From positions 1 through 64,000 of the forward strand of contig JBKPAG010000012.1 of assembly GCA_046726315.1 (NCBI GenBank): 64,000 bases of DNA, read 5' to 3'. Numbering within the stretch: the first letter of the stretch is position 1; the number at the start of each line of letters is the position of its first letter. The notes under the pieces were generated by a model, which worked only from the letters and a program-made list of their open reading frames with translations, was not told the origin of the DNA and searched no databases. Origin of the DNA: JACVRX01 sp046726315. GTDB taxonomy: Bacteria; Actinomycetota; Actinomycetes; Jiangellales; Jiangellaceae. The translations under genes were made by a program, and so were the position numbers. This document shows positions 18,224 through 27,540 of the stretch, one piece after another.

Positions 18224-19720
18224 TCAGTCGTCCAACGGCGAGCGGCTGGGGTGCGGTGCATACGCGAACCATCCGCGCCCGCGTCGTGGACCTCCCAGAA
18301 CCCGCTCGTCGCTTTCCGGCCAATCTCGCTCGCCGCCCTCACCGGTGCCCAACAGGCGGCGGGTCAATGTCTCGTTGGCAGTCAGCAGCTCGTCGACCGC
18401 GGCATGGACGTCCATGGCTTCGGTCGAATCTGAACCGCGTTCGGCGGCGATCAACGTGGCGCGTCTGGTCATCTCCTTGACGAAGGACGCCGGCACCCCG
18501 TCGGTATGCTCCACGACCAATTCGACGTCGGACCCGGGCAGTTCGATCCCCCGGCCGTACATGGCAAGCAGTCGGCGCCGGCCGTCAGCGTCGGGAAGCG
18601 GGATCTCGACGGCGAGATCGACCCGGCCCGGCCGTTGTGCGAGCGCTGTTTCCAGCAGGTCCACGCGGTTCGTCGTCAGCAGGAAACAGGCGTCGATGTC
18701 GCTGCCGAGCCCGTCCATCTCGTCCAGGACCGTGAACAGCAGCGGGTTGCCGAACGGTGTGAACGAGCGGTCTTCCGCGACCAGGTCACAGTCCTCCAGC
18801 ACGATCAGCGAGGGCTGCAGCGTTCGAGCCAGTGCACAGGCCTCGGCAACGAACCGGATGGCCTGACCGGCGAGCAAGACGACGGTGAACTCGCGCAACA
18901 CTCCGGTGAGGTAGCGGACCGTGTGCGTCTTGCCGGTTCCCGGCGGTCCGTAGAGGAGCACGCCACGCTTGAGGTGTCGTCCCTCCGCCGCCAGCCGGCG
19001 GCGGTGCCGAGCCACCCCGACGACCTGCCGTTCGATCCGTTCCACTGTGCCGGGCGGCAAGATCACGTCGTCGCGCCCGAGTTCCGGGCGACGATGGAAC
19101 CGGACTGGGCCGACGCCCGGATCGAAGTTGCTCGGCTCGAACGACAGCACCTGCCCGCGCAACACGTTGCGCGCCGCGCGTTCATCACGTAACTCTGCGA
19201 GCCAGCCGCGCGCGTCTTCGGCACTCGGCGCGAGCACCTCCAGCTGTGCTGGCACACCCTGCTCCGGGTTGCCTCCGCGGAGCAACACCGCGAACCGCCG
19301 ACGACCGTCGTCGATCAAGTAGAGCCCGAACCGCACACAGGTCCGCTCCTCGTCGACCGACACCGGGACCGCCGCATAGTCCACGGCGCCGATCCAGAAC
19401 GCGCCGTGTCGGCGACCCGTCTCCAGCAGTTCGGTAAGCGAATGATGCTCACGCCCGCCGCCACCGGCGACGCCGACGAGCTCGTGCCGGGTACCCGGCC
19501 GGACCAGCAGGTAATCGATGGCCAGCTGAACGGTCGCGTGTTCGAACGAAGGAAACTTCTCGCTCACGACTGGCAGCCCCAGCGGGTCGGAGCCGAGAAA
19601 CGACTCGATTCGGTCGACCAGCGGCTCAGCGCCCCCAGGCGCCGAGCCCGCGGTGTACACGACCCGTTCGAGGAACTCCGAGAACAGCGAGCCGAAACGG
19701 CCGACCTCCGCTTCGTCCAT
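18224..19720 (-). CDS. AAA+ ATPase (ATP-dependent unfoldase-like)
   Basis: The 498-aa protein has a non-catalytic N-terminal half (1-220) and a single AAA+ module. Walker A is GPPGTGKT at about 258-265, and Walker B is LIVLEDCD about 45 residues later. It then has an arginine-finger region (ALAQRPGRVD) and a C-terminal helical lid. The sequence resembles FtsH/CDC48-type modules, but there is no zinc-protease HEXXH and no membrane span. ATG 19720 and GTG 19723 are both possible starts. It ends 7 bp from the convergent glgB stop and follows the thioredoxin gene by 22 bp, so the two minus-strand genes may be one operon. The substrate is unknown. Confidence 0.8.
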   Translation of the reverse strand: MDEAEVGRFGSLFSEFLERVVYTAGSAPGGAEPLVDRIESFLGSDPLGLPVVSEKFPSFEHATVQLAIDYLLVRPGTRHELVGVAGGGGREHHSLTELLETGRRHGAFWIGAVDYAAVPVSVDEERTCVRFGLYLIDDGRRRFAVLLRGGNPEQGVPAQLEVLAPSAEDARGWLAELRDERAARNVLRGQVLSFEPSNFDPGVGPVRFHRRPELGRDDVILPPGTVERIERQVVGVARHRRRLAAEGRHLKRGVLLYGPPGTGKTHTVRYLTGVLREFTVVLLAGQAIRFVAEACALARTLQPSLIVLEDCDLVAEDRSFTPFGNPLLFTVLDEMDGLGSDIDACFLLTTNRVDLLETALAQRPGRVDLAVEIPLPDADGRRRLLAMYGRGIELPGSDVELVVEHTDGVPASFVKEMTRRATLIAAERGSDSTEAMDVHAAVDELLTANETLTRRLLGTGEGGERDWPESDERVLGGPRRGRGWFAYAPHPSRSPLDD

Positions 19721-19742
19721 CACGGCTCTCTAGAGGCTGTTC

Positions 19743-20657
19743 TCAGAACAGCGCGCTGGCCAGGGCGGAACGGGCCCTCGCGACTCGCGGGTCAGACGCG
19801 CCGACGATGTCGAACAGCTCCAACAGCCGGGCCCGGACCTGGTCGCGGTCGTCACCGATCACCCGCCGGACGGTGTCGACCAGCCGGGCAAACGCGTCGT
19901 CGACCTTCCCGTCGGCGATGTCGAGGTCGGCCGCGGTGAGCTGGGCGTTGACGTCGGCAGGATCAGCGTCTGCTGCGCGCCGAGCCGACGCTGGGTCGGC
20001 GTCACTGACCCGCCGGAGCAGCTCGACCTGGGCCAGCCCCGCCTTCGCGTCCGGGTCGGCCGGCGACTCGGCCAGCATCGAGCGGTAGGCCTCGGCCGCA
20101 GCAGCGAAGTCACCCTTCTCGATCGCAGCGGCCGCCGCGTCGTATCGCGGGTCGTGCGCCGGTTCCGGGACCGCTTCCTCGGTGTCCCTGCCGTCGGTCG
20201 TTGCGGCCACCTGAAGCCGGCCGGAAACCCCGTTGGTGGCCGCGACTTCGAGCAGCTGGTCGAGGACATGACGGACCTGTGCCTCGGGAATGGCACCCTG
20301 GAACAGCGGCACCGGCTGCCCCTTCAGGACGGCGAACACCGACGGAATGGACTGCACCTGGAACGCCGCGCTGAGCTGCGGGTTGGCATCGACATCGACC
20401 TTGGCCAGCAGGATCCTGCCGTCATATTCGCGCGCCAGCTTCGCCAGGATCGGCGAGAGTTGCTTGCACGGCCCACACCACTCCGCCCACAAGTCGATGA
20501 CCACCGGCACAGTCAGCGACGGCTTCAGCACCTTGGCCTCGAACGTCGCATCCGTCACGTCCACGACGAGGTCGGACACGACTGCGCCGTTCCCGCCCGG
20601 TGCCGTCGGGCGCGATTTTTCTGCAAGGCCAGACAGATCGACAGCACCCGGCCGCAT
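19743..20657 (-). CDS. Thioredoxin-domain protein with C-terminal TPR-like region (CnoX/YbbN type)
   Basis: The protein joins a thioredoxin domain with active site WCGPC to a C-terminal TPR-like helical region (AAAAAIEKGDFAAAAEAYRSML and following). That is the CnoX/YbbN arrangement of redox co-chaperones that protect oxidised client proteins in the cytosol. I take the ATG at 20657 because GGAGAG sits about 6 bases before it and MRPGAVDL is a usual N-terminus (304 aa). A GTG at 20675 would add six residues. Upstream is the CACCTGATC cluster, which may hold its promoter. Confidence 0.87.
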   Translation of the reverse strand: MRPGAVDLSGLAEKSRPTAPGGNGAVVSDLVVDVTDATFEAKVLKPSLTVPVVIDLWAEWCGPCKQLSPILAKLAREYDGRILLAKVDVDANPQLSAAFQVQSIPSVFAVLKGQPVPLFQGAIPEAQVRHVLDQLLEVAATNGVSGRLQVAATTDGRDTEEAVPEPAHDPRYDAAAAAIEKGDFAAAAEAYRSMLAESPADPDAKAGLAQVELLRRVSDADPASARRAADADPADVNAQLTAADLDIADGKVDDAFARLVDTVRRVIGDDRDQVRARLLELFDIVGASDPRVARARSALASALF

Positions 20658-20746
20658 GAAGCTCTCCGTGCTCACCCACTCATCCTGCCCCGCCCGGTGA
20701 CCGAACCGCCAACGAGGGGGTCACCGGCTCACCTGTGCGTTACACG

Positions 20747-20958
20747 CACCTGATCGCCGTTACGTCACCTGATCGCCGTCGCCAGGACGATCAGGTGAAC
20801 GAGAGCCTGCTACTGGGGCCTTTGGGGCACCTGATCGCTTCTCACAATGTGGACGTAACTGGATCAGGTGCGACAGGACGCGCTTTCCAGCATGAACGCT
20901 CACCTGATCGCATCGGCAGGTTGGCGCGCCGCCCGGCATGAACGCGCTCACCTGATCA
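20747..20958. repeat. Cluster of seven CACCTGATC motifs in both orientations
   Basis: The 9-mer CACCTGATC occurs at 20747, 20766, 20828, 20901 and 20949 on the plus strand and as GATCAGGTG at 20789-20797 and 20862-20870. A partial copy (CACCTG) is at 20730. Four of the forward copies extend to CACCTGATCGC. Spacing is irregular (about 19 to 60 bp). Two copies share a longer unit, GCATGAACGC followed by TCACCTGATC (20890-20909, and 20936-20957 with a 2-bp insert). The cluster fills the 325-bp gap between icmA and the thioredoxin gene, which otherwise shows no gene. Confidence 0.85.
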
Positions 20959-20982
20959 TCTCGGCCGCTGAGGGCGCCCATA

Positions 20983-22692
20983 TCAGAACCGGGCCGGCTC
21001 GGTATACACCCCCCACTCGGCCCGCAGGGCGTCGCAGATCTCGCCCAGCGTCGCCTCGGCACGGACGGCCTCGAGCATCGGGGGGATCAGGTTCTCGTCG
21101 CCTCGCGCTGCATCGACCATCCGAGCCAGCGCGGCTCGTACACGGCCGTCCTCACGTGCGGCCCTGCGCTGGCTGAGGGTGCGCCGTTGCTCGGTCTCGA
21201 CCTGGTGTGAGACCCGCAAGATGTCGAGGTCACCGGTGACGGTATCGGTGTACACGTTGACGCCGACGACCCGTTTGTCGCCCTTCTCGACCTGTTGCTG
21301 ATACCAGAACGCGGACTCCGCGATCTCGGACATGAACCAGCCGTCTTCGATCCCGCGCAAGATCCCGGCGGTCATCTGGCCGTAGTTCTGCTGCCAGCGG
21401 GTCTCGGTCTCGCCCATCGTGCGGATCTTGTCGAAGATCGCTTCGGCCTCGGTCTCGATCCGGTCGGTCAGCGCCTCGACGTACCACGAGCCGCCGAGCG
21501 GGTCGGCGACATTCGCGACACCGGTTTCCTCGCTCAGCACCTGCTGGGTTCGCAGCGCGATCTCGGCAGCTAGCTCGGTCGGCAGCGCGAGCACCTCGTC
21601 GAGGGCGTTGGTGTGCAGTGAGTTGGTGCCGCCCAGTACCGCGGCCAGCGCCTCGACCGTGGTCCGGACCACGTTGTTGTACGGCTGATGACCGGTCAAC
21701 GAAACGCCAGCGGTCTGGGTGTGGAAGCGCAACCACTGCGCCTTGTCGGTCGTGGCGCCATAGGTGTCGCGCATCCACCTGGCCCAGATCCGCCGGGCCG
21801 CCCGGAATTTCGCGATTTCTTCAAAGAAGTCCACGTGCGCGTCGAAGAAAAACGACAGCCCGGGCGCGAACGTGTCGACGTCGAGTCCGCGGGACATCCC
21901 GAGCTCGACATAGCCGAACCCGTCCGCGAGTGTGTATGCCAACTCCTGGGCAGCCGTCGCACCGGCCTCGCGGATGTGGTAGCCGGACACGGACAGCGGC
22001 TTGTACGCCGGAATCCGCTGGGCGCAGTACTCGATCAGGTCGGCGATCAGGCGCAGGTGCGGCTCCGGCGCGAACAGCCACTCCTTTTGGGCGATGTACT
22101 CCTTGAAGATGTCGGTTTGCAGCGTCCCGTCCAGCCCGGCAGGGTCGACACCCTGCCGCTCCGCTGCCACCAGATACATGCAAAAGATCGGGACGGCCGG
22201 CCCGCTGATCGTCATCGACGTGGTGACCTCGCCCAGCGGAATGTCAGCGAACAGGACGTCCATGTCGGTCGCAGAGTCGATCGCGACGCCGCAATGCCCC
22301 ACCTCACCGAGCGAGCGGTCGTCGTCGGAGTCGCGGCCCATCAGGGTAGGCATGTCGAACGCAACCGACAGGCCGCCGCCGCCGGAGCGGAGGATCATTT
22401 TGTAGCGCTGGTTGGTCTGGCGCGCATTGCCGAAGCCCGCGAACTGACGGATCGTCCACGCCCGGCCGCGGTAGCCGCTGGGATAGAGCCCCCGGGTGAA
22501 GGGGTACTCCCCCGGCCAGCCGATCCGCTCGAACCGTGGATCGTCCGCGCCCTCGGGCGGTCCGTAGACCGGGTCGACGTCGAGGCCGGACAGGGTGCTG
22601 AAGTCCGCATCCCGGATCTGGCCGGCCCGGCGGGCCGCCTCCATCCGGGCCAGCCACCGCCGGCGTCCTGCCTCGATCTGCTCCGCATCCAC
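20983..22692 (-). CDS. icmA: Isobutyryl-CoA mutase-type large subunit (methylmalonyl-CoA mutase family, no B12 domain)
   Basis: The 569-aa protein is the substrate-binding barrel of a coenzyme-B12 acyl-CoA mutase. The C-terminal B12-binding domain of methylmalonyl-CoA mutase is absent, so a separate small subunit is needed, and none is in the window. The two residues that separate specificities are F84 (TIRQFAGFG) and Q202 (EYIAQKEW). They align with F80/Q198 of isobutyryl-CoA mutase, not Y89/R207 of methylmalonyl-CoA mutase, with the same 118-residue spacing. IcmA proteins are about 566 aa. The GTG start follows GGGAGGAG. It diverges from the transporter operon. Naming it IcmA is inference from these residues. 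Confidence 0.85.
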   Translation of the reverse strand: MDAEQIEAGRRRWLARMEAARRAGQIRDADFSTLSGLDVDPVYGPPEGADDPRFERIGWPGEYPFTRGLYPSGYRGRAWTIRQFAGFGNARQTNQRYKMILRSGGGGLSVAFDMPTLMGRDSDDDRSLGEVGHCGVAIDSATDMDVLFADIPLGEVTTSMTISGPAVPIFCMYLVAAERQGVDPAGLDGTLQTDIFKEYIAQKEWLFAPEPHLRLIADLIEYCAQRIPAYKPLSVSGYHIREAGATAAQELAYTLADGFGYVELGMSRGLDVDTFAPGLSFFFDAHVDFFEEIAKFRAARRIWARWMRDTYGATTDKAQWLRFHTQTAGVSLTGHQPYNNVVRTTVEALAAVLGGTNSLHTNALDEVLALPTELAAEIALRTQQVLSEETGVANVADPLGGSWYVEALTDRIETEAEAIFDKIRTMGETETRWQQNYGQMTAGILRGIEDGWFMSEIAESAFWYQQQVEKGDKRVVGVNVYTDTVTGDLDILRVSHQVETEQRRTLSQRRAAREDGRVRAALARMVDAARGDENLIPPMLEAVRAEATLGEICDALRAEWGVYTEPARF

Positions 22693-22748
22693 GACTGTCT
22701 CCTCCCGACGGCCGCACGTTTAGTAGGACGTCCAAGTAAGCGTCCCTC

Positions 22749-22765
22749 GTCTCGCTCCCCGAGAC
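22749..22765. promoter_or_regulatory. Short inverted repeat in the icmA/transporter divergent region
   Basis: GTCTCG (22749-22754) and CGAGAC (22760-22765) form a perfect 6-bp inverted repeat with a 5-bp spacer. It lies between the divergent icmA (start 22692) and the substrate-binding-protein gene (start 22848). It could be an operator or a weak hairpin. No regulator can be assigned. Confidence 0.3.
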
Positions 22766-22847
22766 AAGTGTCGGGCTTCTGCTTGCATCCACCGATCTGA
22801 AGTCCTAGATTTCCTATCGCTTTACCATGTTATCGAGGAGAACCTGC

Positions 22848-23902
22848 ATGTCCATCCGACCTCGAGACGCCGCGCTCCCTGCCGTCGCCGCTGTCCTGCT
22901 CCTGGCGGCCTGCGGCGCCGACGACGCGACCGCGCCGACTGCTGCGGAAGGAACCGGCGCGAGCGCGGACACCCTCCGACTCGGCTACTTCCCCAACTTC
23001 ACCCACGCGCCGGCGCTCATCGGAGTCCAAAACGGCATCTTCGAAGAGAAGCTGGGCGACGTCACGCTCGAGACGACGACGTTCAATGCCGGCGGCGAGG
23101 CGGTCGAGGCGATGTTCGCCGGCGCGATCGACGCGACGTTCATCGGGCCGAGCCCCACGATCAATGGTTATGCGCAGAGCAACGGTGAAGCCCTACGGGT
23201 GGTTTCGGGAGCCGCAGCCAACGGCGCGTACCTCGTCGTCCGCGAAGGCATCGACTCCCCGCAAGATCTGGTCGGCAAGACCCTCGCCACTCCCCAACTG
23301 GGCAACACACAAGATGTGGCGCTGCGGTACTGGCTGCAGGAGCAGGGCTATGAGACCACCGAGGAGGGCGGCGGGGACGTGTCGATCACCCCGATGGCCA
23401 ATGGCGAGACGCTGGGCGCTTTTGCCTCGGGTGCGATCGACGGCGGTTGGCTGCCCGAGCCGTGGGCAACCCGGCTGGTCGACGAGGGCGGTGCCCACGT
23501 GCTCGTCGACGAGACCGAGCTGTGGCCGGATGGGCAGTTCGTGACCACCCAGCTCATCGTGAGCAAACCGTTCCTCGAGGAGAACCCGGCATTGGTCGAA
23601 GCGCTGATCGCAGGCGAGCTCGAGGCAATCGAGTTGATCGAGTCCGACCCGCAGGAAGCCCAGACCATCGTCAACCAGGCGATCAAGGACCTGACCGGCG
23701 ACGCGATGGAACCGGCGCTGCTCTCGGCTGCTTGGGAGAACGTCGTGTTCACAGCCGATCCCGTGGCGGACTCCCTGGTCGAGGGGGCTGCGCATGCAGA
23801 GGCAGTCGGCTTGCTCGACGCGGTCGAGCTCGACGGGCTCTACGACCTCGACCTGCTGAACACGCTGCTCGCGAATGCCGGGAAGGAACAGGTGTCGGCG
23901 CG

Positions 23903-23906
<4 letters not shown>
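22848..23906 (+). CDS. ABC transporter substrate-binding lipoprotein (NitT/TauT/SsuA family)
   Basis: The ATG at 22848 follows GAGGAG. The 352-aa product has a lipoprotein signal with lipobox LLAAC and lipidated C22. It then has the family start (LRLGYFPNFTHAPALIG) used by binding proteins for sulfonates, taurine, nitrate and related small molecules. Motifs such as FIGPSPTINGYAQ and GGWLPEPWATRLV fit an SsuA/TauA-type protein. The stop overlaps the ATPase start (ATGA), and the permease follows in the same way, so this is a complete three-gene importer. The ligand is uncertain. The Rrf2 regulator at the end hints at sulfur compounds. Confidence 0.88.
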
Positions 23907-24693
<787 letters not shown>

Positions 24694-24697
<4 letters not shown>

Positions 24698-25542
24698 GCG
24701 CCACGCGAACGGTCGAGCTGCCTCCTCGTGTGCCGGCGGATGGCGACCAGAAACGGGTCGGGCGCACGGTCTGGTCGCGAGCCTGGCCGATGCTGGCCGC
24801 TGCCGCCCTTGCCATCACGGTCTGGCAGCTGGTCGTCTGGTCCGGGTTCCGGCCCGAGTACGTGCTCCCGTCGCCGTTGACGGTTGCCCAGGAGTTGCTG
24901 GAGCGAGTGCAGGGCCCGGACCTGTGGCAGGCGATCGCCACCACGATGCGCAGGGCAGCCGTCGGGTTCACGCTCTCGATCGTGGTCGGAACCCTGGTCG
25001 GCCTTGCCGTGGTGCGCGTGCGGGTGCTGCGGGCAGCCGTCGGGTCGTTGATAACGGGCCTGCAGACCATGCCGTCGATCGCCTGGTTCCCATTGACGAT
25101 CCTGCTGTTCGGTTTTACCGAGCAGGCGATCCTGTTCGTGGTCGTGCTCGGCGCAGCGCCGTCGATCGCCAACGGCCTGATCTCCGGGATCGACGACCTG
25201 CCGCCGCAGCTGCTTCGCGCAGCGCGGGTGTTGGGCGCGCGCGGGGTCACGCTGTACACGTCGATAGTGATGCCCGCTGTGCTGCCGACGTATCTGGCCG
25301 GGCTGAAGCAGGGCTGGGCCTTTGCCTGGCGCAGCCTCATGGCGGGCGAGCTGTTGGTGATCATCGCCAAACAACCCTCCCTCGGCAACGACCTCACATT
25401 CGCGCGCGAGTTCGCCAACGCCCCGCGGTTGATCGCCATCATGATCGTCATCTTGGTCATCGGCATGATCGTGGACGCTATCTTCAGTGCCATCGCCAAC
25501 GGGGTCCGACAACGCAGGGGGCTCGGAGCACTGCGCCTGTAG
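24694..25542 (+). CDS. ABC transporter permease (NitT/TauT family)
   Basis: The 282-aa inner-membrane protein has about six hydrophobic spans and a BPD_transp_1 domain. The cytoplasmic coupling segment is AARVLGARGVTLYTSIVMPA, the variant EAA loop of this family. The ATG at 24694 overlaps the ATPase stop by ATGA, and 15 codons further upstream lie inside the ATPase gene. It completes the importer. The regulator gene starts 16 bp downstream. Confidence 0.92.
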
Positions 25543-25558
25543 CTGGTTGGATGCGACC

Positions 25559-26014
25559 GTGCACGTGACTGCCCGCGCGGACTATGCCGTCCGCGCCGTG
25601 ATCGAGCTTGCCGCCCGGTCGCCGGCGTCGACGACACGCCAGCAGATCGCCGAATCGCAGGACATCCCCGGCAAGTTCCTGGAGACAATTCTTGGCGACC
25701 TACGGCGGGCTGGCCTACTCGAGGCCCACCGCGGCGCCGCAGGCGGCTACCGGCTCGCCGCCGACCCCGCAGCGATCCGGCTGGCCGACGTCATCCGAGC
25801 CGCTGAAGGACCGCTGGCGGCTGTTCGCGGCATGCCGCCAGAAGACACGGCCTACCCAGGTCCGGCGGCGCCGCTCACCGATGTCTGGGTCGCCGTGCGC
25901 GCCAGTCTGCGTGACGTTCTGGAGGCCACGACAATCGCTGACGTCCTCTCCGGACAGCTGCCAGACCATGTCGGTGCACTGCTGGCCCGCCCGGATTCAC
26001 GGATTCGTCGCTGA
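25559..26014 (+). CDS. Rrf2 family transcriptional regulator without cysteines
   Basis: The N-terminus VHVTARADYAVRAV is the hallmark of Rrf2 proteins (winged helix, 151 aa). The GTG at 25559 gives this form; the open frame upstream lies in the permease gene. There is no cysteine anywhere in the protein, so it cannot hold the iron-sulfur cluster of IscR or NsrR. That puts it nearer CymR-type members, which control sulfur genes through a protein partner. It sits 16 bp after the permease gene and probably belongs to the same transcript, controlling the transporter. The assignment to sulfur is inference. Confidence 0.85.
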   Translation: MHVTARADYAVRAVIELAARSPASTTRQQIAESQDIPGKFLETILGDLRRAGLLEAHRGAAGGYRLAADPAAIRLADVIRAAEGPLAAVRGMPPEDTAYPGPAAPLTDVWVAVRASLRDVLEATTIADVLSGQLPDHVGALLARPDSRIRR

Positions 26015-26024
26015 TCGACGCGCG

Positions 26025-26531
26025 TCACTCCCGGAAGTCGCCGGCGCTGACCCGAATCGACCGGAGTAGGTCGACCAGGAGCCCTTGCTCCCGTTCGTCG
26101 AGGGCGCCGAGGCCGAAGTCGGCCGCCATCAGTTCCCCGGTGACCTTGTCGACGACCTCCCGGCCTTGATCGGTCACCCGCGCAAGCGTCCCACGGCCGT
26201 CGCGAGGGTTCGGCTCCCGGGTGACGAAACCTGCTGCTTCCAGCCGCTTCACGGTGTTCGTGACGCTGGTCGGATGCACCATGAGCCGCTCGCCGATCTT
26301 GGCCATGGGCAATGCGCCGGTCCGGCTGAACGTCAACAGAACCAACGCCTCGTAACGGGCGAAAGTCAGGCCATGCGGCCGGCAGATGCGGTCGAACTGT
26401 CCGAGGAGGAGCTGCTGCACCCGCATCACCGATGTCGCGGCGGCCATCGCGTCGGCCGGCCCGAAGCGTTCGGTCCAGATCTGAGCGGCGCGGCGGATCG
26501 GGTCGAATCCGAGGTCGAGCGGGCGGGGCAT
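26025..26531 (-). CDS. MarR family transcriptional regulator
   Basis: The 168-aa protein has the MarR winged helix. Helices are around FDRICRPHGLTFARYEALVLL, the recognition segment around MVHPTSVTNTVKRLEAAGFV, and the wing NPRDGRGTLARVT. The ATG at 26531 is preferred; a GTG at 26543 would add VNHS. It is the last gene of a minus-strand run after the 50-aa membrane peptide and PH-domain gene, with 8 bp from the latter. It converges on the Rrf2 gene with 10 bp between stops. MarR proteins usually repress nearby genes in response to small phenolic or acyl-CoA ligands. The ligand is unknown. Confidence 0.88.
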   Translation of the reverse strand: MPRPLDLGFDPIRRAAQIWTERFGPADAMAAATSVMRVQQLLLGQFDRICRPHGLTFARYEALVLLTFSRTGALPMAKIGERLMVHPTSVTNTVKRLEAAGFVTREPNPRDGRGTLARVTDQGREVVDKVTGELMAADFGLGALDEREQGLLVDLLRSIRVSAGDFRE

Positions 26532-26539
26532 GGAGTGAT

Positions 26540-27244
26540 TCACCGGCGCCGGGCAGTGGTCGGACCGGGGCTGCGCGGGTGGTCGGGCCGCCGGCGACTT
26601 CGGGGCGCCGGGCCTGGCCGCGGAGTCAAGGACTCCTCGTCGCCGCCGAGACCCATCATCTGCCGCCGCCGGCGGTGGATATCGATCGCAATGAGCTCTG
26701 GGTCCGGTACGACCCGGATATCCCGCAACCCCTGCTCCTGGGCGGCGTTCTCGAGGATGATGTGCCCGGTCGATATCGGCCGCATGTACCACGGTCGCAG
26801 GACCGTGATGTCGAGGACCCGGACGATCTCCATCTCCGCCTCGTGCAGCGTAAACACGCCCCACACCCGGAAGACGCGGGAGTCGGTGACGACGAACCGG
26901 TCCCGCCTGATCTTCAGGAACCGATAGAACGCGTACCCGAAAATCCCCAGGATCACTACCAACGGGATCAACGCGTTGTCCGCGGACACCATGGGCAACC
27001 AGCGGACGAGCAGGAACAGCCCGGCCAGGGCGATCAATGCAGGCACGACGTAGAGGATCTTGGCGTGCATCACCTCGGAGATGACCCGCTCGCCGGGAAT
27101 CAGCTTGCGCGCGACCATCCGGTGCCCGAACCAGCCTTTGATCCGCCACCAGAGCATCCGGAGCAGGCCATCCTCCGCGATGCGGTCGAGCCACCGCACG
27201 GAGCGGTCGTATGCCCCGGTCAGAATCTCACGCGGTGTGCGCAT
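26540..27244 (-). CDS. Membrane protein with bacterial PH domain
   Basis: The 234-aa protein has a basic amphipathic N-terminus, two membrane spans (about 62-105, VVPALIALAGLFLLVRW and LIPLVVILGIFGYAFYRF) and a bacterial PH domain (bPH2/DUF304 type, about 115-200). The domain has the usual RDRFVVTDSRVFRVWGVF entry. The last 35 residues are Arg/Pro-rich and probably disordered. Such proteins are thought to bind membranes or partners, but their role is mostly unknown. It follows the small membrane peptide by 14 bp and precedes the MarR gene by 8 bp. Confidence 0.8.
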   Translation of the reverse strand: MRTPREILTGAYDRSVRWLDRIAEDGLLRMLWWRIKGWFGHRMVARKLIPGERVISEVMHAKILYVVPALIALAGLFLLVRWLPMVSADNALIPLVVILGIFGYAFYRFLKIRRDRFVVTDSRVFRVWGVFTLHEAEMEIVRVLDITVLRPWYMRPISTGHIILENAAQEQGLRDIRVVPDPELIAIDIHRRRRQMMGLGGDEESLTPRPGPAPRSRRRPDHPRSPGPTTARRR

Positions 27245-27258
27245 CCCTGCGCTCTACC

Positions 27259-27411
27259 TCAGAACAGACTGCTGAAGAACGTGATGACCGCGTTGGCAGC
27301 GCTGACCAGCGCGGACAGTAACGCGCTCACCGCATTCGCCGCGCTGGTGGGTTCCGTGATCACGTAGTACACAAGGAAGGCGACGACCAAGATGGTCAGC
27401 ACCGTCTTCAC
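27259..27411 (-). CDS. 50-aa single-span membrane peptide
   Basis: A GTG at 27411, preceded by GGAGAGGACCTCCA on the coding strand, opens a 50-codon frame ending in TGA at 27259-27261. The peptide starts MKTVLTILVVAFLVYYVITE, one clear membrane segment. It continues as a small Ala/Ser/Val amphipathic helix (NAVSALLSALVSAANAV) and ends FFSSLF. It is short and easily missed. It lies 14 bp upstream of the PH-domain gene on the same strand, so they are likely cotranslated and may work together. I recall similar short hydrophobic proteins in other actinomycetes; none has a known function. Confidence 0.7.
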   Translation of the reverse strand: MKTVLTILVVAFLVYYVITEPTSAANAVSALLSALVSAANAVITFFSSLF

Positions 27412-27510
27412 TGGAGGTCCTCTCCGGTGGCCGCATCACACGCCTGCAATCTTCGTTGTACCCGAAACCGGCCGATCTGTCTGCACACCACGCCGCCTGA
27501 TTCCGGCAGT

Positions 27511-27540
27511 GTTCACATCAGGGTTCACATCAGGGTTCAT
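27511..27540. repeat. 12-bp tandem repeat at the meaB 3' end
   Basis: GTTCACATCAGG occurs twice in tandem (27511-27534), followed by a half copy, GTTCAT. The half copy contains the meaB stop codon complement. It lies just downstream of meaB and probably arose by slippage. Confidence 0.6.

Noticed and set aside
20747..20958. CRISPR array
   Set aside because: The motif is 9-11 bp, occurs in both orientations and has irregular spacing, unlike CRISPR repeats; no cas genes are nearby.
26532..27194. N-terminal extension of the MarR gene (389-aa frame)
   Set aside because: The extra part overlaps the PH-domain gene in another frame and is Pro/Arg-rich; the ATG at 26531 gives a normal MarR.
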